DNA of 64,000 bases from Diphasiastrum complanatum (GCA_029204225.1 CM055111.1:5879433-5943432); one strand, 5' to 3'. Positions 35,349-45,653 are shown, counted from the first letter of the stretch. Notes: generated by a model from the sequence alone, not told the origin. Numbers and translations: made by a program.

Positions 35349-35426
35349 CTTTTTTTTGCGATTCTGGGAGGAGAAACGCGGTTTCCGAAACGTCTCCTCC
35401 CAGAAACGCGATTCTGTGCAACTATG
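34769..35426 (+). mobile_element. hAT-type MITE, copy 1
   Basis: This non-coding 658-bp element has termini CATAGTTGCA...TGCAACTATG and an exact 8-bp target duplication ATATATTA (34761-34768 and 35427-35434). The subterminal arms are rich in GAAACGCG/CGTTTC. The interior is nearly the same as copy 2 at 60457-61194 and includes two G6/C6 hairpins and a poly-A run. The CATAG termini are shared with hAT-a and hAT-e, so one of their relatives probably supplies the transposase. Confidence 0.95.
35102..35148 (+). other. Pair of G6/C6 hairpins inside MITE copy 1
   Basis: GGGGGGCGTTGCCCCCC (35102-35118) and GGGGGGCTACCGCCCCCC (35131-35148) are two short adjacent hairpins. Both are conserved in copy 2 at 60872-60888 and 60901-60918. 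Confidence 0.92.
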
Positions 35427-35660
35427 ATATATTATATATATATCATAGAATCACATGGTACCGCCGGTACCATAATGGTGGTACCGCGGGTATGGTACCC
35501 CCCTGGGATCCGCGGTACCAGGGCATCACCAATATATAATATTTTTTATTATTTTTTTTAATTAATTTTCTAATAAAAAGTGCTCTTATTAATGTAAATT
35601 AGGCCCAAAAAATATGAAAAAAAAGGGTTTCGGGTGAAAAAAAAAGGGGGACTGTACAGG

Positions 35661-35915
35661 GGGCACTGTGGGGGAGTAGACCTTGGGGCCAATGGGAGTG
35701 CAGCATATGGGGGAGCAACAAATCGGGGCAGGTACAACGTCACATGGGCACTGTGGGGGAGCAGACCATGGGCCCAATCGGAGTGTAGCACGAGGGGGAG
35801 CAACACATGAGGGTAGGTACAGCGGCACATGGGCACTGTGGGGGAGTAGACCATGGGGCCAATGGGAGTGCAGCACATGGGGGAGCAACAAATGGGGGCA
35901 GGTACAACGGCACAT
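35661..35915 (+). repeat. 85-bp minisatellite, three units
   Basis: Units begin at 35661, 35746 and 35831, each with GGGCACTGTGGGGGAG, spaced exactly 85 bp apart and with few differences. They lie in the 5' part of hAT-e. Confidence 0.92.
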
Positions 35916-36061
35916 GGAGGGATCATCAACAACTGCACATGGGGGTACAGGCTGTGGTGTTAAATAGGCACTCACAATGCCATTGTGAGAGGCATTGTGA
36001 GAGGCATTTTCAGAGGTTGTGAGAGAGCCAGTGAGAGGCTGTGAGAGGCATTGTGAGAAAC

Positions 36062-36426
36062 TGTTACGAGCTCGTAACCAGTGCCGAACCCTAGGGAAAA
36101 CAGATAGGTCAGATACCACAGTCAGGGTCGTGTCCAGTGTACATGACCAACAGAGCAAGACAGTGTGAGTAGTGTGCCCCAGCACGGTCCATAGCCATGG
36201 CGGGCCTAACACAGCCTAGGGACCCTGTCAGCAGGATAGGGCCCCCAGTTGGGTCCCGACGTGCAGTCGGCCACGTCAGTGCCACGTGGCCGACACTTGG
36301 CAGTAGCATGCTACCAGTCCTCACACTGGGCTAGGAGGGGCTTACTCTATATCAGGGAGTAGGCAAGGTTGGGTGGATCAGTTAGTGTTTGCCCTACTGT
36401 GGTGTTAGGATCTATTACACGTTACA
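36062..36426 (+). repeat. Element B 5' LTR
   Basis: 365 bp, starting TGTTACGAGCTCGTAAC and ending ATTACACGTTACA. It is 7 bp longer at its end than the LTRs of element A. Confidence 0.96.
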
Positions 36427-36427
36427 C

Positions 36428-36440
36428 TGGTATCAGAGCC
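36428..36440 (+). promoter_or_regulatory. Element B primer-binding site
   Basis: TGGTATCAGAGCC, one base after the LTR; exact Met-tRNA priming site. Confidence 0.93.
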
Positions 36441-37228
36441 ATCTCCATCCTAGGGAGTTCAGGACAGCAGTAGAGAAAGCTATCAGAAGATAGGAAAGAT
36501 TTCTCAAATTCTCAGGAAAGAATTGAGGAGGAAAATTGCTATAGGAACAGCTTTCAAATCCTTGAAATTTGCTGGGAATTTACAGTTGTTTGAGGCACAA
36601 TCCCTTGTAGAGGCTCAGCGCTGAAAAATCAGGGATTTACCCTTGATTTTTATGTATCAATTGTGGATTTTTGAGCACATTTTAAATAGAAAACGTGGAG
36701 CAGGTCCAGCGCTGCCAAATTGGGTGGAAACTTCGAATTTGGAGTGAAATTTTCTGGAATTTGGAGCGGATCTGAGACAGAATCTTGGGTGCAGGTCCAA
36801 CGCTGAAGGTGTTGCTAGAAAATCAGATTTTGAGAGGGATTTTGGGTCTCAAAGTAAGCAAAACCAAGTAGCAACACTCCTGGTCAGGCAGCGAGGAAGG
36901 TCTTTGGCAGAAACCACAAGTTTGCAACTGTTTTTGGGTCCTAAAACGGGAATTTTGGAGCAAAAAGTATACACCTCAGACAGCGAGGGAAGGGGCCAAG
37001 ACGATCAGAAGTTTGTTTCTTTTTCTTGGTACCTTGATCTCTGATTTTTCCAGACAGCAGATCTGAAAGCAGTGGAGGAAGAGCTGAAAGGGCTTTTCTT
37101 GATTCTCTCTGTGGAAGTACAGTTCTCAGAAAGAGCTAAGTTTTCTTTCCGACCTTGTACAGTTGTAAATTAGTCTTTTAGACTTTTTTTCCTTCAGAAG
37201 TTAAGGTAGCTCTCTTTCAGTTCCGAAG

Positions 37229-38011
37229 ATGACCACTCCTCAGGGACCTGATCAACCCCCGGAGAGAGGCTTCGACGAACTTGAAACAGAGGCCTTGGCT
37301 TACACAAAAGGGAAGGAACCCATGGAAGTAGAAGAACAGGAACAGTTCGCCGAAGAACTCGACGAACTGGTTACCAAGGAGCAGTTCCTCCAATTGGTAA
37401 CAGAAGTGGATGAACTGAAGTTGGCATTAGCCAATTTCAAGTCCAGTGTGGACAACTCGTTCGCTGAACTCAAAAACTTGATTTTGAGTTCCGCGAAAGG
37501 AAGCCTTCCCTCCACTTCTCAGTTATCCCCTTCTCCACTTCCATCAGTTTCGGGTGAGACTTTACGGTCTCACCCCAGTGTTTTTAAAGATTTAAAGCCT
37601 CTTACTTTTAATGGGGAAGAGAAGGATAGAAATGCAGATATTCTACAAACCTTCCTCAGCAAATGGAAAAACATTCATGCTCTTAAACAGACCCCTGACC
37701 ATTTGCAAGCAATTGAGGCCAGTCTTTCTTTAGGGCCTATGGCCTATAAGTGGTGGTTAAATCTCCAAGAGACTGGGCAGACTCCCCGGTCATGGAAAGC
37801 TTTTGAAGAAGCTTTCCTAAGAGAATTTCTACCAGAAAATGAACTGGATAGAGCCTGGGAAGCTTGGGAAAGAACAGTAATGGATAAATCCCTCATCCAA
37901 TATATCTCGCAATATCGAGAAGCAATTTTAAAGATTAAAAATATGGATGACTATCAAAAAATCAGGGGATTTGTCCGTGGCCTCAAAGATGAATATAAAG
38001 TAGAGGTTTAG
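37229..38011 (+). pseudogene. Element B gag (first open part)
   Basis: The frame starts at MTTPQGPDQPPERGFDELE and continues through an acidic coiled segment, a Ser/Pro linker and a capsid-like region with FLSKWKNIHALKQ, WKAFEEAFLREF and YREAILKIKNM. It meets a TAG at 38009. The frame then continues without shift through SPTTLEQALRYAQIYDDS to a second TAG at 38192 and on into the zinc knuckle. Both stops sit where Gln (CAG) would fit, consistent with C-to-T changes. The gag protein forms the particle. Confidence 0.93.
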
Positions 38012-41000
38012 AGAAACTCGCCTACTACCCTTGAGCAAGCTCTCAGATATGCTCAAATCTATGATGATTCAGTGGGTAGGAAGAGAGCGAGACAGCAACC
38101 ACTTTCTGAGCAGCTTCCTCAGAAAGACTTTCAATTTAAAAAGAAATTTTTAAAAAGAAAGAAAGAAGATAAATTTAAAGGTGAAGCTCCTTAGAAACGC
38201 CCTTCACTCATACAACCCTTAAAACCAGATGATTTTGATAAAGCCAAACAAGAACATTTGTGCTTTGTGTGTATGGGCAAGGGACACACAGTCAGACAGT
38301 GTCCCAAGGGGCCTTTCACTAAAAAAGATAAAAAACAAGTTCATCTTGTTCAGACTGTATGTTTCCCCAGTAACTCGGCAGCTTCCGAGATCAAAGTGTA
38401 TCATGAAGATCATGAACACTGTTGCCAGCTGACCTCTGCAATGCTAGCGAGACCCTTCAGCTTTGGGCCGCATGACCTAGTACGTATGCATGGGAAAGTT
38501 GGTAACCAGTCAGTAAGAGTCATGGTTGATGATGGGGCAACCCATAATTTCATCAACCACACCCTGGTTAAAAAGCTTAAACTACCAAAAGTACCTAGTC
38601 AGCATAGGTACATAGTTTCATTAGCTAAGGGTGAAGATAAAAAAATATGGGAAACTATGGTAAGTAGGTTAAATCTTGGTATTCAGGGGTACCAAGATGA
38701 AATAAACTTTCAGATAATGCACCTGGATCGAACAGACATTGTTCTCGGGAGAGATTGGCTCTACAGTTTAGGACCTTCCCTCCACAGAAACTATCAGGAG
38801 AACACCCTCAGCTTTCAGCATAAAGGCCGAGAGATCCAGTTGCATGGGGAGCATGATGTTCCCAATAGCCCTATGGTCTGCAGTTCAGAACTCTGTCAGC
38901 TAATCGGAGACGAAGACCATCAGGTATTCTTATGTGACTTTCAGTTTATTCCTGAAGTTTCTATTTCCAGTTCTATTCAGCAGAAAATCAGTAAATTAGA
39001 AACTTTATTGTCTAAATTTAAAGATGTTTTTCCTGAAGATTTGCCACATGGTTTACCACCTAGCAGAGAGGTAGATCATGTAATAAACCTAGTACCAGGT
39101 ACAGCACCTGTTTCTAAACCTCCGTATCGGGTCAGCCGAACAGAGGATGAAGAAATAACTAGGCAGTTAACAGACTATCTTGGGAAAGGCCAAATTCAGA
39201 CCAGTAGTTCACCATGGGCCTCACCAGTCCTATTGGTGAAAAAGAAAGAGGGGTCTATGCGTCTTTGCGTAGATTACAGAGCCCTCAATAAAGTCACAAT
39301 TAAGAATAAATACCCTATGCCTCGGGCAGACGAGTTGTTTGATCAACTCGACGGGGCTAGGTTTTTCAACAAAATAGACCTCAGATCGGGATATCATCAA
39401 GTCCGTATAAAATCGGAAGATGTCTCAAAAACAGCCTTTAGGACTCGTCACGGTCATTATGAGTTTAAGGTGATGCCATTTGGGCTAACAAATGCTCCAG
39501 CTACCTTTATGACCTTGATGAACAGTGTCCTCAGACCATACTTGGGTAAGTTTGTAGTCGTATTTTTAGATGACATCCTTGTCTACAGCAAAACGAGGAA
39601 GGAGCATCTAAAACACCTCAGAAAGGTGTTTCGACTGCTCAGAAAGCATAAGCTTTATGCTAAACAATCCAAGTGTGAATTCTTCGTTGAAGAAGTAGCA
39701 TATTTGGGTCACATTATCTCTTCAGATGGCATTAAGATGGACCCAAATAAGATTAAAGCCATACTCAGTTGGCTGAGACCTCAGAATATTTTGGAACTTC
39801 AAATCTTTCTTGGTCTGGCGGGATATTACAGACGATTTGTCAAGGAATATGCTCAGACAGCAGTCCCTATGACAAATCTCCTTAAAGGGAAGGGAAAGGA
39901 GTTCATTTGGGAGTCCGCACAACAGGAGAGCTTTGATGCTCTCAAAACAGCCTTAGCTACAGCACCAGTTTTAAAAGTCGTCGACCCCAATCAGCCATTT
40001 GTGGTCGAAACAGATGCTAGCGACTTTGCAGTAGGTGCTGTGCTAACTCAGGGTGGACGACCGGTTGCGTTCGAGAGTAAAAAACTCGAGCCAGCACAGA
40101 CTAGGTATAGTGCCTATGAAAAGGAACTCTTTTCTATAGTCCATGCCCTTAAGACTTGGAGGCATTATTTGTATGGTGCCAACTTTGAGGTCCTGACAGA
40201 CCATGAGAGTCTCAGATACCTTTGCAATCAACCTGAGCTTAGAGGTCGGAAAGCTCGTTGGGCAGAGTTGATGCAAGAGTTTGACATGTCTATCAGATAT
40301 AGGCGTGGAAAATTCAATACAGTAGCAGATGCCCTTAGCAGAATGCCTATGATAAACGAGCTGAGTTTTACTCAGATTCGTAATGAGTTACTCGAGTCCT
40401 TGAGAGGGAAATGCCAGCATGATGCATTCTTCTCTATTATCTGGAACTCAGTCCAGAACAGACAGTTACAGACTCCAGAACCAGTTCCCGGGGCTGGTGT
40501 CAGTTCATCCAAGAATACGGCAGCTTCCGTTGAGGATGATGATGAGTCCGAGTATACGTCGTCAGATGACGTTGAGGATTCTGAGCCTGTATTACCCAAG
40601 CAAACCCCAGTAGTTGAGGGTCAGTTGACTCAAGGATTCAAATGGAAACAGTATTCCATTCAAGATGAGTACTTGCTCTATAGAGATAGAGTATGTGTCC
40701 CCAATTCAGAGGATTATAGGCAGCAGGTCCTATATGAATGTCATGACAATCCTAGCGCGGGACACCCAGGCATACAGAAGACCTATGAGCTTTTTCGTAG
40801 GCAATTTTTCTGGCCCAGTATGAAAAAGGACGTCCACCAGTATGTAACTAGTTGCCAGAAATGTCAAGTAAATAAAGCAGAGCGTTTAAAGGCAGGAGGG
40901 TTGTTGCATCCCTTAGAAATACCAGCTGGTAAATGGGAGAGTATCTCCATGGATTTTATAGTAGGCCTGCCTAAAACCCAAAAGGGTAATGACGCTGTAT

Positions 41001-42007
41001 GGGTCACAGTTGACCGTCTGACCAAAATGGCTCATTTTATTCCGACCAAAACAACCGTTAGAGCTCCAGAGTTAGCGAGGTTGTTTGTAGACGGGCTATT
41101 TAAATTGTACGGTCTACCTTCCGGCATAGTCAGCGACCAGGACAGTAAGTTTACTGGAAATTTTTGGAGGGCAGTATTCCATCATCTCCATACTAAACTT
41201 AATATGAGTATCACCGACCATCCACAGACGGACGGTCAAACAGAAAGGGTAAATCAAGTGCTGGAGGATATGCTTCGTGCATACGTCAGCAAGAGGCAGA
41301 CTAATTGGGAGGAGTATCTCTCGATATTAGAGTTTGCTTACAACAGTACCGAACATTCAGCTACGGGATACAGCCCATTTATGCTGATGTACGGTTTTCA
41401 GCCACGCTCACCCACAGCTGTAGGGTTTAAACAAGAAAAAGTTGAAGCAGCCAGAAACTTTTTAGAAGACCTAAACCAGATGATAGAACATGCTAAGCGT
41501 AGCATTAGACAATCCCAGGATCGAGCCAGGCATTATGTAGATCCACACAGACGGGATGTGCAGTTCTCCACCGGTGAGAAAGTCTACTTGAGAGTCCCAG
41601 TTGACTCTAAAACCCTCAAATCAGGAGTGTGTGCTAAGTTGTCTCCAAGGTATTGTGGTCCCTTTACCATCAGTAGGAGACTAGGCGAGGTCACCTATGA
41701 ACTAGAACTCCCACACAGCAGTAAGGTTTTTCCAGTCTTTCATGTAAGTCAGTTACGAAAAGCCTTAACCAGATCAGATAATCTGGTAAGGGACAGTGTT
41801 CTAGTTCTCCCATTGGATCCTCAACAACCTCCACATGAACCAGAGGAAATTTTTGATAGTAGAGAGACGCAGACTCGTCATACTCTATACCGAGAATATC
41901 TGGTTAAGTGGAATGATCAGCCTGTTGAGAATGCCACTTGAGAAAGAGGCAGCGTCCTTCGCAAGATTTTTCCAGACTTTGTCTTAGAGGACCAAGACGG
42001 TTCTTAA
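38012..42007 (+). pseudogene. Element B zinc knuckle, protease, RT, RNase H, integrase, chromodomain
   Basis: From 38258 to 41941 the frame is open for 1227 codons. Order: CCHC knuckle [14 protein letters not shown], protease [13 protein letters not shown] ([43 protein letters not shown]), RNase H ([19 protein letters not shown]), acidic linker ([18 protein letters not shown]), integrase H2C2 and D,D,E core, and a chromodomain. A TGA at 41939 replaces the Trp codon that element A keeps (NATWERG), cutting off the last third of the chromodomain; the original stop is at 42005-42007. Only a few point changes separate it from a complete element. Confidence 0.96.
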
Positions 42008-42018
42008 GGGGGAGGGAG
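42006..42018 (+). promoter_or_regulatory. Element B polypurine tract
   Basis: AAGGGGGAGGGAG directly before the 3' LTR, the same as in element A. Confidence 0.9.
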
Positions 42019-42383
42019 TGTTACGAGCTCGTAACCAGTGCCGAACCCTAGGGAACACAGATAGGTCAGATACCACAGTCAGGGTCGTGTCCAGTGTACA
42101 TGACCAACAGGGCAAGACAGTGTGAGTAGTGTGCCCCAGCACGGTCCATAGCCATGGCGGGCCTAACACAGCCTAGGGACCCTGTCAGCAGGATAGGGCC
42201 CCCAGTTGGGTCCCGACGTGCAGTCGGCCACGTCAGTGCCACGTGGCCAACACTTGGCAGTAGCATGCTACCAGTCCTCACACTGGGCTAGGAGGGGCTT
42301 ACTCTATATCAGGGAGTAGGCAAGGTTGGGTGGATCAGTTAGTGTTTGCCCTACTGTGGTGTTAGGATCTATTACACGTTACA
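42019..42383 (+). repeat. Element B 3' LTR
   Basis: 365 bp with three differences from the 5' LTR; followed by GAAAC. Confidence 0.96.
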
Positions 42384-42457
42384 GAAACATTGTGAGAGGC
42401 TGTGAGAGAGCCAATGAGAGGCTGTGAGAGCCAGTTTGAGAAACAGGGTGTCGTGAG

Positions 42458-42757
42458 ATGGCGGAGCGCATACCACCGAAGCCTGAGAGCAAAGCTAGGA
42501 GGAAGCTCGAGAAAGATGTCCGACGGCACAACGGAAGGCATCGGAAGCAAGAGGTAGACATTGCAGAGATGCTACGACAGGCTCGGCAGAGAAATCCGGA
42601 ACCGGAGCCACCCGCCCCCGCTGTGGCCCCTGCCCCCACTGTCGAGCTAGATTTTGATGAGCAGATTGGAATGAACTTCACACGAAGGCAGCTCATCATG
42701 GTCAGGGAAAGGGCGGCACGTCGTCGGGCTAACCAGGAGGCAGAGCGAGAGCGATAG
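42458..42757 (+). CDS. Small basic hAT-associated protein (ORF1)
   Basis: The open frame has 99 codons plus a stop. The product starts MAERIPPKPESKARRKLE, continues DVRRHNGRHRKQEVDIAEML, has a Pro/Ala-rich middle, then IGMNFTRRQLIMVRERAARR, and ends QEAERER. It is strongly charged, probably mostly helical, and has no domain I recognise. A related protein with the same key blocks (VRRHNxRHRK, IGxNF, QLxMVRxxA, RANQEAE) is encoded on the minus strand at 54635-54856, next to another hAT start. Similarity continues into the 3' flank (...GATAAGGTCTAGCCC). The ATG is preceded by GTGAGAG repeats in both copies. Its role is unknown; an accessory DNA- or RNA-binding factor of the transposon is one possibility. 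Confidence 0.65.
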   Translation: MAERIPPKPESKARRKLEKDVRRHNGRHRKQEVDIAEMLRQARQRNPEPEPPAPAVAPAPTVELDFDEQIGMNFTRRQLIMVRERAARRRANQEAERER

Positions 42758-43008
42758 AACAATGCACCTGACGAGGGCAAGGAGTCAGTGGAGGATCTGT
42801 AGGAATGTTTAGAATAGATAAGGTCTAGCCCAGACAGGGACGCGGGGTCGGACGCGTCCTTTTTTTTGTTATTTCTTTTTTTTTTTTTTTGGCTGGACAC
42901 GGGTGTGTGTGTGTGTGTGTGAGTTTAGGATTTAGGTTTTAGGGTGCTTGGGTTTAGGGTTTACGGTTGAGGGTGGAAGAGAGATATTGGAATTGCGTGC
43001 TTGTGTGC

Positions 43009-43073
<65 letters not shown>
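42758..43073 (+). other. ORF1 3' flank, T-run, (TG)n and (GA)n before the transposase
   Basis: Conserved 3' flank of ORF1 (to about 42840), a T-run (about 42869-42890), a TG run near 42904-42921, then TG 43012-43042 and GA 43043-43071. The GA run ends two bases before the transposase ATG. Confidence 0.8.
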
Positions 43074-43074
<1 letters not shown>

Positions 43075-44013
43075 TGGCTGCTCGTCCCATTTGGGATGAG
43101 GTGGAGGTGATGCCCGACAAAAAGTGGCATTGCCCTTTTTGTCGAAAGCGGCGTTTGTATGGTCATCCCCGCTGCGGAGAGGGCTCGCATTATCGAGACA
43201 TATTCTGAGCCAGCTGCTGAGCCCGGCGAGTCGTCCACAGATGCCGCGGACTCTATTTCCACTAGTACACCCACTGCCACCGCCCCTGCCACTGGTACAC
43301 CCAGCGCCACCTCCTCCACCGTCGCATCTGCACCCGCCAACGCCTCCGCCTCCGCCACAGCCACCCGTACCCCCTCCGCCAGTACTCTCCATGGATCCAT
43401 AGCCTCCACTGCTGCACCTAGGCCTCTGCCATCACCGTCAGATCTGCACGGCCCGTCCACATCCTCCGCTTCCGCACCTGCACCTATGCCACCACCTCCA
43501 GATCCGCATCGTTCATCCACATCCTCCCAACTATCCACATCCCGAGGCACCAGACAGATGTCCATGTCGGGATCTTTTAGAGAGGGACAGCACAGAGAGG
43601 CCACCAAGACCATAGCACAGATGTTCTATGACCTGAATCTCCCCTTTATCATGGCATCATCCCGCATCTTTCGAGAGGCTATCTCGAAAGTTGCAGTCTG
43701 CGGGCCCGGCTACACACCACCCACAACCGACGCACTACGAGGCCCTTTGCTCCAGGACCGGGCTGCATCAGTCAGAGAGAGACTGGCCGCACTGCATGAG
43801 GCTTGGGATAGATACGGCTGTTCCATAATGGCTGACGGGTGGACTGATCGTCGCAGACGTCCACTCATCAACGTGATTGTTTCTAGTTGTTACGGTTCCA
43901 TGTTCTTGCGCAGCATCGACGCCTCCGAGGCAGGGAGAGTGCATTCGGCCGAGTACATTTACGGCATCATCCGCGCAACGATAGAGGAGGTCGGGCCACA
44001 GCGCGTTGTCCAG
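43074..44013 (+). pseudogene. hAT-e transposase exon 1
   Basis: ATG at 43074 starts MAARPIWDEVEVMPDKKWH, with a partial BED-like finger (CPFC, then HPRCG). The frame shifts between 43124 and 43208 into one that is open to the donor CAG|GTATAA at 44013/44014. This second frame has a Ser/Thr/Pro/Ala-rich linker (residues 25-125) and then DUF659 motifs: MFYDLNLPFIMASS, YGCSIMADGWTDRRRRPLIN, MFLRSIDASEAG and VVQ. The length and order match hAT-a. The finger is shortened compared with hAT-a, which may be real decay. Confidence 0.85.
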
Positions 44014-44142
44014 GTATAATCTTCTTTCATTAGTTGCTTGGTCATTTACTACTTAATGTTGATACAATAGTTTTGCGTAGTTTTTGATTGATTGCAATGT
44101 GTTTCCAAGCTGTGAACTGATCGTGTGAACGTATCGCGAAAG

Positions 44143-44364
44143 GTTGTGACGGACAATGCGTCCAACTGCCACGGTATGGGGGAGCTTCTTATGGCAGACT
44201 ACCCCTCCATTGTCTGGACTCCATGTGCCACACTCACTGGACCTCCTCCTGCATTCCAACGGGCGCCTGCCTTGGGTCAGTGAGATTCTCACGAGGGCAC
44301 TTGCGGTTGTGGACTTTGTCACACGCAAGCGCCGCATGACAGCCCTTTTCCGCACATTCAGCAG
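44143..44364 (+). pseudogene. hAT-e transposase exon 2
   Basis: After an acceptor (AAAG|GTTGTG) the frame continues VVTDNASNC, then WTPCAT, a small lesion in the H/D region, and LPWVSEILTRALAVVDFVT, KRRMTALFRTFS. It ends at the donor AGCAG|GTAAGC. The split after VVQ and before VVTDNA has no counterpart in hAT-a, which is intronless there. Confidence 0.8.
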
Positions 44365-44456
44365 GTAAGCTGCTACTTATTGTTTGGCTCGTTCAAGATG
44401 CTTCTTTATTTTTTGCTCGTTTCATGTGTGCCTCTCATTCCGTTTGTCAATGCAAG

Positions 44457-44951
44457 CTCGATTTGAAGAAGCCCGCTCGCACCCGCTTCGCCTACCAGTT
44501 CATCATGCTTGAGCGGCTACACAAGCTCAAGGGTGAATTGCGGCACATGGCCACTTCTGCAGAGTTCACCGCCATGGACCTGTCCAGAGGGCTTGGCCTT
44601 CCACGACATCTTATTCATGGAGCATTTCTGGGTGGATATGCAGCAGCTAATGGACGTCATGCGCCCCATCTACTATGTTCTAAGGCTCGTTGATCGCGAG
44701 GGGTGCACGATGGGCCTCATTTACGAGTTCATGGACCGCATAGGCGAGTCTCTCCAACGTTCTGAGCTGGACTTCCGTCTCACCATCCTTACTTCCATTT
44801 CGCAATCTGTTTCGTCTTGCTGCCGCAACACGAGGATGGTATGTAACTATTGCCTCCACGTGGTTTGGTCCACAGGTTGGATCCTGTCAGGCGCTTGTGG
44901 CAGCGACGCTGGGATAAGTTTCACCGGCCCATTCACAGTGCGGCCTATGCA
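44457..44951 (+). pseudogene. hAT-e transposase exon 3, broken by the composite insertion
   Basis: It starts LDLKKPARTRFAYQFIML, RHMATSAEF, and after a frameshift near 44600 continues MEHFWVDMQQLMDVMRPIYY, VLRLVDREGCTMGLIYEFMD, RIGES. A further stretch RRLWQRRWDKFHRPIHSAAY follows near 44890-44950. In hAT-c the equivalent FHRSIHSVAHILHPLF is continuous. Here, after HSAAY, foreign sequence runs to about 45798. Confidence 0.82.
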
Positions 44952-44969
44952 GCTCAAACTCAGCGACAA

Positions 44970-45218
44970 GGCGAAAGAAACCGCAGCTGCTACGGATGCG
45001 GCGAAGGACATAGAATTGCAGAATGTCCTTACAAGGGACAATATACATCCTTCTGCCGAGAATGCGGTTATGGACACTGTTATAAGAATTGTCCATTTAA
45101 ACCTGGAACCAGTGCACCTCTGAACTTCATTGCAATACAGCAACCAGCAGTTCCAGCAGGGATGTCGTCAGAAGGACGACAATTCCACGCTCCTGTGTTA
45201 GCTGTTATGCGAGCATAG
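44970..45218 (+). pseudogene. Double zinc-knuckle coding fragment
   Basis: The frame that continues from the transposase reads CYGCGEGHRIAEC and, after a spacer, CRECGYGHCYKNC. It ends PGTSAPLNFIAIQQ...VMRA and a stop. Both knuckles have spacing C-x2-C-x3-H-x4-C, one residue shorter than the usual retroviral-type CCHC knuckle. The tail resembles the end of a gag protein. It is in frame with the preceding WQRRWDKFHRP block of the transposase, so the two are fused in one 122-codon frame. Its source element is not in this window. Confidence 0.6.
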
Positions 45219-45282
45219 AAGAGGAAGGAAGTGGCTCCCTCACCACCACCATCGGTCACTGACAACCATCCCTAAACTTCAG

Positions 45283-45525
45283 CGCCATATCCGAGGAACG
45301 CTCGGGCCCCGGCCGGCGCCGAGAGTCGGCGCCGAGCCGGAGGAGGGGTGCGTCGTGGGCGGCAGCCCGACCGGCCGGGCGTCCCCGGACCGGACGAGCG
45401 CGCTCCGCCGCAACGCATCCGACGGGGCGCCCCCAGCGAGGCTGGGAGCACTCCGACAGCCGCACCTCCGGATGCGGCTCCTCATTGGACATCCACAGTT
45501 CGCCGGGTCTGCTCGATCGGTGTGT
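45283..45525 (-). pseudogene. ITS1-like rDNA spacer fragment
   Basis: Very GC-rich sequence lies directly beyond the 18S 3' end in the order expected for 18S-ITS1 on the minus strand. ITS1 diverges too fast to confirm without a reference; the call rests on position and composition. Confidence 0.7.
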
Positions 45526-45526
45526 C

Positions 45527-45595
<69 letters not shown>

Positions 45596-45653
45596 TAATG
45601 AACTTCTCACAACGTCACCGGCGGCGAACCACCGGCGTCGCCGCAATCCGAAA

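Larger units (their letters stand above)
36062..42383 (+). mobile_element. Ty3/gypsy chromovirus element B (nearly intact, young)
   Basis: The element is 6322 bp with 365-bp LTRs that differ at only 3 positions by my count, primer site, gag-pol, polypurine tract and an exact 5-bp target duplication GAAAC (36057-36061 and 42384-42388). Gag and pol lie in one frame, broken by stops at 38009 and 38192 and again at 41939. It interrupts the 5' region of hAT-e, whose GTGAGAGGC-type repeats continue on both sides. Confidence 0.97.

Noticed and set aside
42948-43073. N-terminal extension of the hAT-e frame through the TG/GA tract
   Set aside because: The homologous transposases start at the IWDEV/LWGEV block; the extension is simple repeat, so the start at 43074 was chosen.
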